NCBI GenBank assembly: GCA_047615875.1
Contig: JBLHGU010000085.1
Span: 1-21,424 of the forward strand
Source of the DNA: JBLHGU01 sp047615875
GTDB taxonomy: Bacteria > Pseudomonadota > Gammaproteobacteria > Arenicellales > CAJQKF01
Direction: 5' to 3'
Length of the DNA: 21,424 nt
A program made the translations under genes and the position numbers. Positions within the stretch are counted from its first letter, which is position 1; each line of letters opens with the position of its first letter. The notes below the pieces were generated by a model, which saw nothing but the letters and a program-made list of their open reading frames with translations, ran no database searches and had not been told where the DNA came from. Positions 1 to 10,900 of the stretch are shown here, piece by piece.

Positions 1-26
1 AAAGTGACGTAAGCCATTGATTTAAA

Positions 27-102
27 TGGTGGCCAGGGACAGAATCGAACTGCCGACACGGGGATTTTCAGTCCCCTGCTCTACCGACTGAGCTACCTGG
101 CC
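27..102 (-). tRNA. tRNA-Phe (anticodon GAA), CCA encoded
   Basis: The reverse complement folds as a complete 76-nt cloverleaf. The acceptor arm GGCCAGG pairs with CCTGGCC, followed by discriminator A and an encoded CCA (27-29). The D arm reads AGCTCAGTCGGTAGAGC, the anticodon stem is GGGGA/TCCCC around loop CTGAAAA giving GAA, and the T loop is TTCGATTC. This matches bacterial phenylalanine tRNA. It is separated from the NUDIX gene by about 170 bases in which no further gene is visible. Confidence 0.97.
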
Positions 103-275
103 AGAATCTCGGAGTTATTGGGCCTGGGGTGGCCGCCTCCGGACTTGTAGGGAAGAGCGGCGGATTAAATAGTATTCGGGGCTTTGCGTCAAGGGGGAGA
201 CATAGGTATCTCATAATGATGTGGGTGTGTGGATCAAATGCTATAGTTGTGGTCTGAATTTTCCGGCGTTGATAA

Positions 276-821
276 ATGAATTTTTGTAGCCAGTGCGGTG
301 CAGCTGTAGAGGTAAGGATTCCTGATGGGGATAACATGCCACGGTATGTGTGTGTGGATTGCGGCATTATTCACTATCAGAACCCGAAGATCGTGACGGG
401 TTGCATTCCGGTGTGGCAAGGGCAGATTTTGCTTTGTAGAAGGGCTATTGAGCCGCGGCGTGGGTTATGGACTATTCCGGCGGGGTTTATGGAGAATAAG
501 GAAACCATCGAGCAGGGTGCTGCGCGGGAAACTATGGAAGAGGCCTGTGCCGAGGTGATTAATCAGAAGCTTTATGGGGTGCATAGTATTCCCCACATTA
601 GTCAGGTGTACATTATTTTTCGAGGAGAGCTGGCGGAAGAACGTTATGCGGCTGGCGAAGAAAGTCTGGATGTACAGCTCTTCACCGAGGAGGAAATTCC
701 CTGGGAGGAAATGGCCTTTCCCGTGGTTGTGCGTGCATTGAAGCAGTTCTTTGTTGATCGAAGGCGCGGTAGTTTTCCGGTGATTGTGGATACTATTGCG
801 CCGCTAAAGCGTATTCCTTAA
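276..821 (+). CDS. NUDIX hydrolase with N-terminal zinc ribbon
   Basis: A 181-residue cytosolic protein. A four-cysteine zinc ribbon opens it (C4-x2-C7 and C26-x2-C29, the latter in CVDCGIIHYQNPK). A NUDIX domain follows, with a full box: G70, E76, R84-E85 and E88-E89 in the pattern G-x5-E-x7-RE-x2-EE. The box's usual glycine is replaced by cysteine (EEAC). This layout, including IHYQNPK and the LWTIPAGFME lead-in, is that of the NUDIX group containing plant NUDX23, which cleaves FAD and ADP-ribose. A nucleotide-diphosphate substrate such as FAD, NADH or ADP-ribose is therefore likely, but the exact substrate cannot be read from sequence. The ribosome-binding site is weak. It appears monocistronic and convergent with the flavoprotein gene that follows. 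Confidence 0.93.
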   Translation: MNFCSQCGAAVEVRIPDGDNMPRYVCVDCGIIHYQNPKIVTGCIPVWQGQILLCRRAIEPRRGLWTIPAGFMENKETIEQGAARETMEEACAEVINQKLYGVHSIPHISQVYIIFRGELAEERYAAGEESLDVQLFTEEEIPWEEMAFPVVVRALKQFFVDRRRGSFPVIVDTIAPLKRIP

Positions 822-870
822 ATTTGCCTGTAATAAATTCTGCTGTACCCTATCAGTTACTTACCAACCT

Positions 871-2292
871 TTAAGGCATCAGACTTTGCAGCGGCCGTAA
901 ATCCAGCGGATAGTCTTGCCCCTCAGTTAACTCTGGTAATTTAGCCATGGCGCTTCTCAGGGCACCCTGCAGTGCTTCTTCCATAGTGGGGTGATAGAAC
1001 GGCATGGTGAGCATGTCCATCGCTGTCATGTTCTGCTCGATGGCCCAGGCAATGAGCTGGGCGACGTTTTCACCTTTGTGCATGGCCAGTACGGCGCCCA
1101 TCATACGGCCATCTATCTTGCGTACGAATACCCGCATCATGCCTTTGTTTTTACCCATGATCAGGGCACGTCCCACTGGGCCCATTTTCATGTCGCCGGT
1201 TACGTATTCGCCTTCCAGTAGATCATTGGTGGTGTAGCCGACGCGGCAGACATTTGGATCGGTGAAGGCGATCATTAGGGGTACTTTACGGGCAAACATT
1301 TTTGGTAGATCCCGCACGGCGTTGTAGCCGGCTATGCGGCCTTCGTCGGATGCCTCGTGTAGAACTTGGCGGTTGGCGTTACTGTCACCGGCAATAAACA
1401 CGCGGCTCTTGCCGCATTGCATAGTGTTGGGGTGAAATTGTGGCAGGCCGTTTTCCATTAAGGTGATATTGGCCTTTTCGAGATGCATATTTAACAGGCT
1501 GGATTTGCGGCCCATGGCTAGCAGAACTTTTTCCACTTCTATTTGGATTTCACCGGATGTTACCAGAATGCCGTTTGTGGCTTCTTCCAGTTGCACGGCC
1601 TGGCCGAGGTGTATAGGAAATTCTTTGCCGATGATATCCAGCACGCTTTTGTTAATATCGGGTTCGATAATTCCGGCAATGTGTTCTTGTAGGTCAAAGC
1701 CTGTAACTTCTACACCCATTCTCGCCAGCGCCTGACCAAGTTCCAGGCCAATTACACCCAGCCCAACCACAGCCATGGTTTTGGGCCATTCTTCCAGTTC
1801 AAACAGGCTGTCTGTAGTTAGAATTTTGTCGCCGAATGCCTGCCAGGCTTCTGGCACTACCGGTGTAGATCCTGCAGCCAGCACAATGCTTTCTGCTTCT
1901 ATCCTTAAACCATCTACCTCCAGCACGCCAGGTTCGACAAATCGGGCGTAGCCTTCAATAAACTCGTCGCCCATTTCGTCGGTGGTGTGGCTTAATACGC
2001 GGTCGACCAATATGTCGCGAATATCGCGGACGTGTTCGAAGGCTTCGTCCATGTCGACACTCAATTGGTCACCACCCTCGATTCCTTCGCGTGGAAAAAT
2101 GCTGCGGCGATGAAAATCGTCAGCCACCTGAATAGCAACCTTGGACGGCATGCAGCCTACTCTGGCACAGGTGGTGCCGAGTTCACCGCCGTTAATTAAA
2201 ACAAAATCATCGGTTAGCATATGCACCTGGGCCATTGCATTTAAACCGGAGGTGCCAGCACCAACGATGGCAACTTTTACTTTTCTGGTCAT
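871..2292 (-). CDS. Dihydrolipoyl dehydrogenase-type FAD/NAD(P) disulfide oxidoreductase
   Basis: A class I pyridine nucleotide-disulfide oxidoreductase of 473 residues. It has an N-terminal FAD Rossmann motif (GAGTSG near residue 11) and the redox-active pair C42-x4-C47 in TTCARVGCMPSK. The NAD-binding motif is GLGVIGLELG. The second FAD motif is FIAGDSN, and the C-terminal dimerisation domain carries the HP-x2-E catalytic signature (HPTMEE). These fit dihydrolipoyl dehydrogenase (E3), which reoxidises lipoyl groups with NAD+. No E1, E2 or lipoyl-domain gene is nearby, so its partner complex is unknown, and a glutathione-reductase-like role is a less likely alternative. The ATG at 2292 is chosen over an upstream start at 2388: the frame between lacks family sequence, and a GAGAAAG ribosome-binding site precedes 2292. 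It lies 96 bases downstream of the HAD gene on the same strand. Confidence 0.9.
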   Translation of the reverse strand: MTRKVKVAIVGAGTSGLNAMAQVHMLTDDFVLINGGELGTTCARVGCMPSKVAIQVADDFHRRSIFPREGIEGGDQLSVDMDEAFEHVRDIRDILVDRVLSHTTDEMGDEFIEGYARFVEPGVLEVDGLRIEAESIVLAAGSTPVVPEAWQAFGDKILTTDSLFELEEWPKTMAVVGLGVIGLELGQALARMGVEVTGFDLQEHIAGIIEPDINKSVLDIIGKEFPIHLGQAVQLEEATNGILVTSGEIQIEVEKVLLAMGRKSSLLNMHLEKANITLMENGLPQFHPNTMQCGKSRVFIAGDSNANRQVLHEASDEGRIAGYNAVRDLPKMFARKVPLMIAFTDPNVCRVGYTTNDLLEGEYVTGDMKMGPVGRALIMGKNKGMMRVFVRKIDGRMMGAVLAMHKGENVAQLIAWAIEQNMTAMDMLTMPFYHPTMEEALQGALRSAMAKLPELTEGQDYPLDLRPLQSLMP

Positions 2293-2388
2293 GGGGCTTT
2301 CTCGAATACTCAATTTGTCTGCTGTCTGCGGCGGTAGATAGCCGCTTCGCAATATCACTTGGGGAAGATGCCGTCGATTACCTGGCAA

Positions 2389-3072
2389 CTAAGCACCAAG
2401 GAAGTCCACTAGCTGGTGTAAATCTTCACATGCAAAATGCGGTTTAAAATTGTGTGGCCAATCCGCTTCTACCCGATTTAACCACACGGTCTTTAAACCG
2501 GCGTTTAATGCGCCGCTCACATCATCCAGTGGGTGATCACCGACGTGCAATACCTCTGTGTGACTGAGTTTCAGGTTGCTGCAGGCGGTGTGGAATATCC
2601 GCACGTCAGGCTTGCCATAGCCTTCCGATCGCGCGCTAATCTGGCCTTCAAACAAATGCTCCAGGCCCAAACGCGATACGTTGGCGTTGCCATTTGAAAT
2701 GGCGTACAGCCGGTATTTTTTGGCTAATTTCTCCAGCGCAGGCAAAGCATCGGGATAAAACTCAACGTCGTGGCGTAAATCCAGGAACATTTCCATTAAG
2801 GGTTCTGAATGGTTACGATCATAGCCACATTCTTCCAGCATCATCTCGATGCTCATTTGACGCAAAGCTGTGAGGTCGTGGGCTAAATGGGCGTACCGCT
2901 CATTCACTCTGGCGCGCATTTCACGCACGCCATCGGCATCGAAACGATCGGTTACCGCAGGGAAGTGCTGGCGCATATGTTCGTGCATCACCTTCTCGGC
3001 ACGAATAATTACTGGCGCTATCGCCCACAACGAATCGTCCAGATCGAAACTAATAGCCTTAATATTTTCCAT
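2389..3072 (-). CDS. HAD-superfamily phosphatase, YigB-like
   Basis: A 227-residue HAD hydrolase. Motif I is FDLDDSLW (nucleophile D10, general acid D12). A helical cap of subfamily I type follows. Motif II is ISNGNA, motif III is the lysine in GYGKPD, and motif IV is HVGDHPLDD. The order, length and phrases such as YAISNGNA and LHVGDHPLDDVSGALNAG resemble E. coli YigB, which removes phosphate from FMN and from the riboflavin precursor 5-amino-6-(5-phosphoribitylamino)uracil. A flavin-related phosphatase role is therefore plausible but inferred. The start lies 11 bases after the sulfotransferase-like gene, with an AGGCG site upstream, so it is probably co-transcribed with it and with the aminotransferase. 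Confidence 0.9.
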   Translation of the reverse strand: MENIKAISFDLDDSLWAIAPVIIRAEKVMHEHMRQHFPAVTDRFDADGVREMRARVNERYAHLAHDLTALRQMSIEMMLEECGYDRNHSEPLMEMFLDLRHDVEFYPDALPALEKLAKKYRLYAISNGNANVSRLGLEHLFEGQISARSEGYGKPDVRIFHTACSNLKLSHTEVLHVGDHPLDDVSGALNAGLKTVWLNRVEADWPHNFKPHFACEDLHQLVDFLGA

Positions 3073-3083
3073 ATTTTGTTCGC

Positions 3084-3818
3084 CTAAAGAACCAGTCGGT
3101 GCTGGTAGAGCATTTCATAAGTTGGCATGCATTCGTCTGCTATGCGTTGATGTGCTGCCGACAAGGTAAATTCGCGCGATCTATAAGGCGCAAAGCCGGT
3201 GGATTGCTGTACGGCTTTGTACCAGTACTTCGCCCAAACCCCATCGGTATCGCGGCTGCCTTTTGGCCATTGCAGCATGCGATCGCTAAATTCGATTCCC
3301 ACGCTATCACACAGGGCACCCAGCATGCCGCCAGGATCTTTGAGAATGTCGCGACTTTCCAGCACCAATGGCACTTTGCCGGTTACCTCAACTAGATGGT
3401 CAAACAGCCATTGTTGCTGGGGAAAGCCCAAATCTTCTGCGGTAATATCCTCAATCTGCTGGGTGAAGGATGCAACCACTTCGCCGGGATCTCTTATCAA
3501 AAAGCAGTTATGCAGGGAGTTCATCCAGGACAGATCCATATCCGGCAAGATGTGATGAGCCATTTGCTTGTGATAGTAAACCGGCTTATCACCCGGCACC
3601 GGGCCGGTTACCTGATGTTTAACGGCATCCCAATCGCTACCTTGCTCGGCGATTACATCTTCGGCACCCGGATGAGGTTTACCTGTGGCGTGCAGATAGG
3701 GGCCATAGAAGGGTTCGTCGATCACCGCGCAATCGGTACGGTTTTCGAAAGATCTCAGCATGGCGGTGGAAATATTGCGTGGCCCAGACCACATCTCTAT
3801 ACGTACAGCGTTATCCAT
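3084..3818 (-). CDS. Sulfotransferase-like P-loop protein
   Basis: A 244-residue cytosolic protein with no signal peptide. Near the N-terminus is a nucleotide/PAPS loop-like segment, MWSGPRNISTAMLRSF. It is followed by DEPFYGPYL, and mid-protein is FLIRDPGEVVASF, which matches the 3'-phosphate-binding RDP-x2-V-x2-S element of sulfotransferases. It therefore has the sulfotransferase-family fold, but activity and acceptor are unknown. It starts 2 bases after the stop of the class IV aminotransferase, so the two are translationally coupled. In plants, aminotransferase-like proteins carry a similar P-loop domain fused to a class IV aminotransferase domain, which supports a shared function for these two genes. 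Confidence 0.82.
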   Translation of the reverse strand: MDNAVRIEMWSGPRNISTAMLRSFENRTDCAVIDEPFYGPYLHATGKPHPGAEDVIAEQGSDWDAVKHQVTGPVPGDKPVYYHKQMAHHILPDMDLSWMNSLHNCFLIRDPGEVVASFTQQIEDITAEDLGFPQQQWLFDHLVEVTGKVPLVLESRDILKDPGGMLGALCDSVGIEFSDRMLQWPKGSRDTDGVWAKYWYKAVQQSTGFAPYRSREFTLSAAHQRIADECMPTYEMLYQHRLVL

Positions 3819-3820
3819 AA

Positions 3821-4735
3821 TTAATCCGCCACGTTTCGGTCAATCATTTTCAAGTACAAATTTTGCAGGCGTTCAACCATTGGACCACGTTCACCACTGC
3901 CAATGGTTCGACCGTCGACTTCACGAACTGGAGCAATGCCTGCGAAAGTGCCTGTTACAAAGCTTTCCTGCGCACCGTAGACATCGAACAGGCTGAAGTT
4001 CTTTTGTCGCACGGGTATGTCGTTCTCTTCGCACAGTTTAATAATATTGCCGCGGGTAATACCACCCAGGCAATAGTCACCGCTTGATGTCCATACTTCG
4101 CCGTCGGTTACGATGAAAAAGTGTGTGGAGTTGCAGGTCGCCACAAAGCCGTGAGGGTCCAACATCAAACCTTCATCAGCGCCAGCCTTGGTGGCCTGGA
4201 TACAGGCCTGAATGCAGTTGTGTTTGCTGTGGCTGTTTATCTTCTGGTCCTGCACATCGGGGTAGCCGCGTCGAACATGCACGGTAAACAGCTTTACACC
4301 GGCCACCAATGTTTTCGGCTTGGGCAATTTGTATTCCGGAATAATCACGATGGTGGCATCGCTGATGGTTACGCGGGGGTCCTGATAGGGCGTTGACTTA
4401 ATGCCACGGCTAACCATTAAACGAATATGCACATGCTCATCCATATTATTGGCTGCGAGAGTGGCGTAGATGCGATCTGAGAGTTGTTCAGGAGTTATGC
4501 CAACTTCCATGTCCAGAGCCTTGGCACCTTGATACAGGCGGCGTAGATGGTCTTGCATGAAGGCCACTTTACCTTTGTGTACCCTTAGGCCTTCCCAGAT
4601 GCCATCACCCAGAATGAAGCCACTATCGAATACCGATACTACGGCCTCAGAGCGATGCTTTAACTCGCCATTTACGTTTATCAATATGTCTTTATTGCGC
4701 GGGTCGTCGTTAGAGTCGTGGGTACCGTGGGCCAT
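3821..4735 (-). CDS. Class IV PLP aminotransferase (branched-chain/D-amino-acid aminotransferase fold)
   Basis: A 304-residue fold-type IV PLP enzyme. The N-terminal domain has the family signature DSGFILGDGIWEGLRVHKG and the DHLRRL segment. The likely Schiff-base lysine is K165 in DQKINSHSKHN, placed by its distance of about 23 residues to the family EG-x-L segment (DEGLMLD). The PLP phosphate-binding region includes GGITRGNII. Branched-chain aminotransferases, D-amino-acid aminotransferases and 4-amino-4-deoxychorismate lyases share this fold. The sequence around the lysine is unlike E. coli IlvE, so the substrate is not assignable. It is the first gene of the aminotransferase/sulfotransferase-like/HAD operon. 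Its promoter must lie in the 178 bases shared with the divergent giant gene. Confidence 0.88.
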   Translation of the reverse strand: MAHGTHDSNDDPRNKDILINVNGELKHRSEAVVSVFDSGFILGDGIWEGLRVHKGKVAFMQDHLRRLYQGAKALDMEVGITPEQLSDRIYATLAANNMDEHVHIRLMVSRGIKSTPYQDPRVTISDATIVIIPEYKLPKPKTLVAGVKLFTVHVRRGYPDVQDQKINSHSKHNCIQACIQATKAGADEGLMLDPHGFVATCNSTHFFIVTDGEVWTSSGDYCLGGITRGNIIKLCEENDIPVRQKNFSLFDVYGAQESFVTGTFAGIAPVREVDGRTIGSGERGPMVERLQNLYLKMIDRNVAD

Positions 4736-4788
4736 GGGTAAAATCTTCTTAAGTTAGTTAGGTAAATGAAGTGAGTTTTGCATGCTAC

Positions 4789-4911
4789 TCAAAGTGTTTG
4801 AAGAAATGCAACCTGATTCGCCTTTTGTTTGTCTGCCATTGGTCTAGATTTTGCCCACTCTGGAGTTGGCGTGTTACGATTCAATTCATACTTACTCGTG
4901 TAATCAATCCG
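4789..4911 (-). pseudogene. Relic of a di-haem cytochrome c peroxidase C-terminus
   Basis: The minus strand encodes 40 residues ending in VAFLQTL and a TGA (4789-4791), bounded upstream by a TAG (4912-4914). The last 15 residues, ADKQKANQVAFLQTL, align without gaps to the last 15 of the intact peroxidase at 14654-15784, SAEQQADLVAFLETL, with 8 identities. Further upstream KYELN parallels HYSELN of that gene. At DNA level, 4787-4831 and 14652-14696 share about 37 of 45 bases, including a perfect 13-base start. No haem motif or start codon remains, so this is a truncated remnant. It abuts the ATG of the giant gene on the opposite strand. Confidence 0.75.
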
Positions 4912-4913
4912 CT

Positions 4914-7900
4914 ATGACCCTGGCCGATCTAATCAGAAAATTTCACTCTAGCAATTCTTTCCGAATTGTCTTGATTCTGGCAATCTTCATGTGGAATCCT
5001 ATAGAGTCCCTCGCAAAGGATTTCGACCTGGCGAAAACCAATGCCCGCATTATCGAGATTGACCGGCTAATAAAGCTAAACTCCGAGGCACCCGACTCTC
5101 TGACCCCATCGACATTATTTCGTATTCGTAACGAGAACGGCGGCTACCTTACAGCAAGCGGCTCAGGGCTTATCATCGCCGAGAAGGTTATATCTGATAA
5201 TAATGATCACCAACTATGGCTTATTGGCGATAGCCATGGCGATCAGATCCTTTCCAATATGAGCACAGGACTGCTTCTGCACCGCGGCGCTACATTGTTC
5301 TCGCAGCCAAAAGCACGCGTATATCCATACTTCTTCAAAGAACAAAAATGGCACATTCAGGGCAATGGACTGGATCGGCTCGGCTTGCTTAATAGGTCAA
5401 AGCGATCGCGTTTTTATGAGAAAGACAAAAGACTTGAAACATGGAAGCAAACCGCAGGTGTAACAGTCCAGTTGATCAATACTGGGCTCACAGATGAACC
5501 AAATCTGTATCTGTCGAAATGTAATATGTTTGGTTCAGTTGCCTGTCAAGTAAGCCAGCCTCAAGGCAGTAAATCAAACTGGATACTGGAGCCCGCAACA
5601 ACCAGGCAACTCGCCAGGCTTACCATTGACAGGATCAAGAGCCTGCAGGAGTCAAAGGGGACGGATGGTGCAACCGATGTACTTTTTGAAGCAATCGATT
5701 CCACTGTGATTACTGTTCTTACCTTTGGAGCTGGCGGCATAGCCGGTAGCGTGACCAAGAAGTTGGGTGTCCAGGCAGGTAAGCAAACGCTAAAATCCCT
5801 TGCCTGGAAATCCAGCAGGCTGGCCTGGAAAAAAGGCCTCCAGGCAGGTGCAAGGCATTTTAAAACGATTGTCACCCGGGATATGGTTAAACGACATATA
5901 CGTAAGTCTGCGATAAAGAAGGCGGCCAAAGCGGGCGCCATGGCGGCTACACAAATTGCTGCTGGCGATAATGCCGATACACTGTCGGAGATGTATTTCA
6001 ACAAGGTATTTCGGGGTAGCAGCGCAAACGCAGATGATCTTCAGATCAAGGTCAGTAACCAACTGGTGTGGCCCCAGGGCGGCGGCAGCTCTAAACACAA
6101 AGCTACCCGTGCAGGCGAGGCACATCAGGTAAAAGTGGAGGTCATCTTTGAAGCCGCAAACAACACATCTATCGAGCTTGTAGAGTACGACTCTGCCAGC
6201 GACAACGACGACCTGGGTTCCCTGGTTTTGCCAACAGCGAATATCAAGGAAAAGGTTATTATAGAAGGTGGTCTTATCGTAGATAAGGACGAAGGTAGTA
6301 TCTATGAAGTTGATTTTTCAGTGGAACCTTACAACGACAACAACGCATTTTCCAGGGCAAAAAGAGAGAACGCCATAGAAGCCTGGAAAAAAGAACGCGC
6401 GTTACTCAAACAACAACGTGCAAACACTTTCGTTGGCGAATGGCGGCTCGGCTACTACAATACCAGCGGCGAGAGAGATCGCAGCTTTACCTGGCGAAAT
6501 TCTCTGGTACAAGGAAACGGGGAGTGGCAGCCAGGTCATTCTGCCAATGCAACAGGCAAGGTCGTAAGAACCCATCCGTCTTATACTCGTTCAGGGAAAC
6601 TACTACCCCCGCTACCAGCGGAGCTTCGTCCTATGCTTAATGAGCTAAAAGGGCCGGCAAATTTAGACAATCGAAAAGTTCTAAGCGATATAACAAATAT
6701 AAAAGACTTAAACGACCTGAAAGACTATGTGCATTTTCATCATAAAAAGCCGACATCTTTTCTGCACGGCTTTGAGGCTCAATATGCAGAGGACAATGAG
6801 GGTAAGTGGGTACCGGGAAAATACGTCCGCAGAGGCTTTCGCATTGCACCGGAATCCACCGGCGAATGGAATTTTAGGGGCTTCGCCAAATGGATCCGGA
6901 AGAACGATCGTCTGAATCTTTTTGCTAACCCAGTAACCGGATTGCCTGGCAAGCACAGGTGGCAGTCCCATTTTTCCTGCGCCATTATCAATAATTTTAA
7001 CGTTATTGAGGATCTCTCAGACCCGCGATGCCGACCAGCCGATACGGTGGCAGAAAAACCCTCGCCTCTGCTACTCGTCGAGCGAATACCCAACAACAGC
7101 ATTTTCTTCGCCTCTCACGACAATTCAAGCCCGAGCCTGGGTCTGTCGCCAAGGAAAAGAGGTGAGATAAATGACCGCAATTATGGCTGGGAGGACGAAG
7201 CCAAATATTTCACAGATGACCCACCAGATGTCGAGGAATACTTCCACAACCGGGGCCTCGAAAATTCTGAAGAACTCAGGCGCTACCGAATTGACGATCC
7301 ACCCGAGTCATTCCTCGAGGAACGACACTTGGTACGCACCAAATATGTAGTGGAACAGGAGTTTAGTGTTCAAACTATACCCGGTTTGACCCCTGGCCTG
7401 GATAGTCCGGACAAAAGCATCTGGATGGAGAAGATCGAAGGCTCAGCCTCCGTTTCGGCAGAATCAGCATCGGCTATCGAGAGCGCCAGAGATACTCTAG
7501 TTGGCTATTGGCCAATCGACCTCAGCTCTGTTTTTAATGAGGGTGAGTTAAAAAATGGCGTTAACTGGTATGGCGCCCATTTTCTTTTCACATCGGATGG
7601 GCTCGTCCTCAGTTGGGGTGGTAACAGGACTGCTCGGCATTTCGGTCGTTGGAGCTACCTGGGAGATCAGAGCTTCCATATCCATCTGGAGGGGCTCATC
7701 AAACCGGGTCAATTGAAAGTCGCTCCGAGCAAGGCAGTTGCCAAAGCCATGGCTAACCACCGCGACAGTCGATTTACAGCCAGCAGCATTGTGAATTTGC
7801 AACACTACGCACCAACCGTGGTGCCCGGCATAGACGAATCTGATCAATGGTGGCGGCAGGGGGCCAAAGCACTCGGCCAGGACTTCGTTATTCAGTTTGG

Positions 7901-10900
7901 GCCCAGGCAGGCAACGACCGCCGATTTCTATGTGATCGCCGGACAGGGACACAACTACCTGCGCAAGCGTTGGTCACCCGGGCATATTGGCGCAAAGAAT
8001 GACCTCGACTATCGGTTTTTTATGGGCCCCACTGGACCTGGAAAACTTCTGCAAGATCTCCATGTGCTGCGCTCTCATTTAAAAATACCCGTACCGGAAG
8101 ATGAAAAAAACCGAAATGCAGACTCCATCGCCGGGCTAATTGCCAAAGAAGATGCCGAGCGAATCGCTGGCAACCTGGAGAAATTAGCGGACGCCGAGTT
8201 GGCCTACCGGGCCTATATTCACTCCAGCAATCAGTCAGCCTTATATTCCTTAACCGATAGAACCTTTTGTCATCGCGATACTGCTGCAAAGATTATGACT
8301 AACCTGGTTGGTAAATGGCAGGTAGCAAAGTACGATGCCTGGGGCAAACCACTGCCACTACCGCAGGCTGAAACCCTATGGACTTTTGATAAGGGCGGCC
8401 AGCTAACCGGTCAGATAAGTAACCAGACCTGGAACGCACGCTGGACGGCGGTTTCTGGCTGCACAGCGAAGGTGGAGTTTGAACCGGTAACGGCTAATTA
8501 CTTCAATGTAAAAACCGCGGTCGAGGTGCATGTTGCCTTCCAGCGCAATGGTGACAAGGTGCTACACATTGTCGGGCCCGAGGCATCGATTCCCGGCTTC
8601 GATGATTTTCTTCGTGTGGCAGGAAACCAGCAAGTTGATAAGTCTGTTTACCGGTATGACTACGATCAAATTGTACCCAGTTTAAGCCAGCTGGCTAACG
8701 AGTGCCCGATTCAGGACCTCCTCGAAGAGGCTCAAGTAATCAACCCCGCGGTAAGTTCCGACGCGGCTACGCGTATTCGAACTGTTCTCGAGGCCCTGGA
8801 CAAGGTCGGTTCTGCCGAGACCGCATTGCGCGCCAGGGGAGAAAAGCTTAGCGTGCTGGTGGATCGGATTATTCCAAGAGATAAGCTCGGCCGACACATG
8901 GCAATGATGCCGGATGCACATTTTTATCGGGTGAACTTTACCGGAACGGACGCGAAGCGAGAAAGCGAACTGATGCAAGGTGTTCGCGGTGATCTGTTCG
9001 TTCTTCTGGATAAAAGAAAGCAGGACTGCATTGGCAGCGTCACGACCACACGTTCAGTACCTGAGCGTCGCAAGGTATTCGAGTTCCCACCACCACGCAA
9101 TGTATATATTGAGAGTAAGCTTAGATGGAAACCTATGGTGCCAATTAAGAAAGGAGAGGAGCACCGCTACAGATCGGGTCAATGGGGCGGAATGTCGCTG
9201 GAAGACTATCAGGAGGCAGCTGCTACAGACATTAGAAAGCACCAGAAATTGGTAAAGGAAGCAGAGGCATATCTGGCCAGGCTTAAGGTACCACCACGAA
9301 TGTTTTTCGACCGGACCGCCTCCATCGTGACCACTCTTGACCTTGAGCCGGAACTGACACCACTACAGATTGCTAACGGCTGTGCCGAGCACCTGTCAGT
9401 TAAGTCTATACCGAGCAACATCGTCGCGGCCACGGTGACGCGGAAGATATTCAACAGTAGTAGTTCGAATTATTATATTTATGATGTTGAAGAGGCCGGT
9501 GCCTATCTTGACCCGCAACCGGTGGCAATAATAGAGCCGGGACAAGCCGCCTGGCTTGATGGTGAAACGGGCTTTAAGAAAACCATCCTTGACGACGACC
9601 AGAAGTGCGTCGCCATCGTCGAGTTCAAGTGGGGAGATATTCCCATGTTTACCTTCGGCGATGGCAGCACGCCACTGGTTGATGCTGATCATCTGACCAC
9701 CGTCCAGATGGAGAATGGCTGTCTGGGTATCACCGAGTTATCGTTCGAAACAGTTGACTACAATTCCTTACTCGTAAACGATCAAACAAAATCGATGTGC
9801 TCCCTCAACAACGGCACACGACAAATTGCCAACACCGGGGATGTAGACCTCAACATACATTGGGTGAATTATCGCGGAAAATACAACGAAGCAGAGCCCA
9901 CTTTTATAGTTAAACCCGGCCAGTCAAGACCACTCATTGATTATGACCGGGCGATTTATGCGATCCTCGGCGAAGACAATAAGTGCGTTGCTGTAGTGGA
10001 TATGGCATCTAGCTCAACGCTGACATTTGGTAACGGTAGCACGCCAATAGTGGATACGATAACCAACACCAGCAAGGTTCAGAAAACTGTACCCGCCGGG
10101 AATTTAACCACGGCTCAGACCGAGAAAGGCTGTGGAATGTATAACCAGATCGCATCAAAACCTAAAACCAAAGGTTGGTGGGATTGCCCTGCAGAAGATT
10201 GGTCACCAGATGAATACCGCGCTGCACAGGACCTGAAAATCCACTCTGGTATCGGTGGCAATGCCGGTACAAAACCGCTGTTAGTACATTGGCTGTCTTT
10301 CTATGCCAATAATACCGATGGCGAGAGCCACAGAAGGTCAGACGCGATACAAACCCTGCAACCGGGCGAGCCTCTGATTCTGAGAGATTTTGGGCCCGGT
10401 GATGTCTATTCGATAACGGAAGAAGACGGCACTTGTGTTGCCACTGTTCAGGGAGCAGATCTGCAAAAAGTTGGATCGCCCTATAGTCAATTTTATGGTG
10501 GTGAAGTTCGAGAAGGGAAATTGCTGCTACGAGATCGAGAATCCCAGGCTGAACTCGAGGTCGAAGCCATCGCACGAGTGCAGCGCGAGACTGCGATGAA
10601 GGAGAGAACAGCTACTCTGGAGCAACAGTCTGCACAAACGCAGTGCGGTCAGAACTCACAGAAAAAGAATTTTCAACTCAACGAGTTATTGATCGGGGAC
10701 TGGCAAGTCGGTCCCTACGATATCTTGGGCAACAAACAGCAGTTCAGTTCCAGCCCGTTGCTATGGAGGATGAGCCAGTTTGAGTTAATCGGAGTGACTT
10801 CCTCCGGTCACGAATTTTCCACTAACCTTGATCAGCAAGGATGCAATCTCACGGTTGGCCAAATACCAGGCATGTGGGATGATGCCACAATTAAGCTCGT

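Noticed and set aside
2293..2388. N-terminal extension of the dihydrolipoyl-dehydrogenase-type protein
   Set aside because: The 32 extra residues precede the normal family start and a ribosome-binding site lies before the internal ATG at 2292.
5561..6125. Long antisense reading frames of 111 and 147 codons inside the giant gene
   Set aside because: They overlap each other and the giant gene, whose frame carries clear domains; their sequences show no family motifs.
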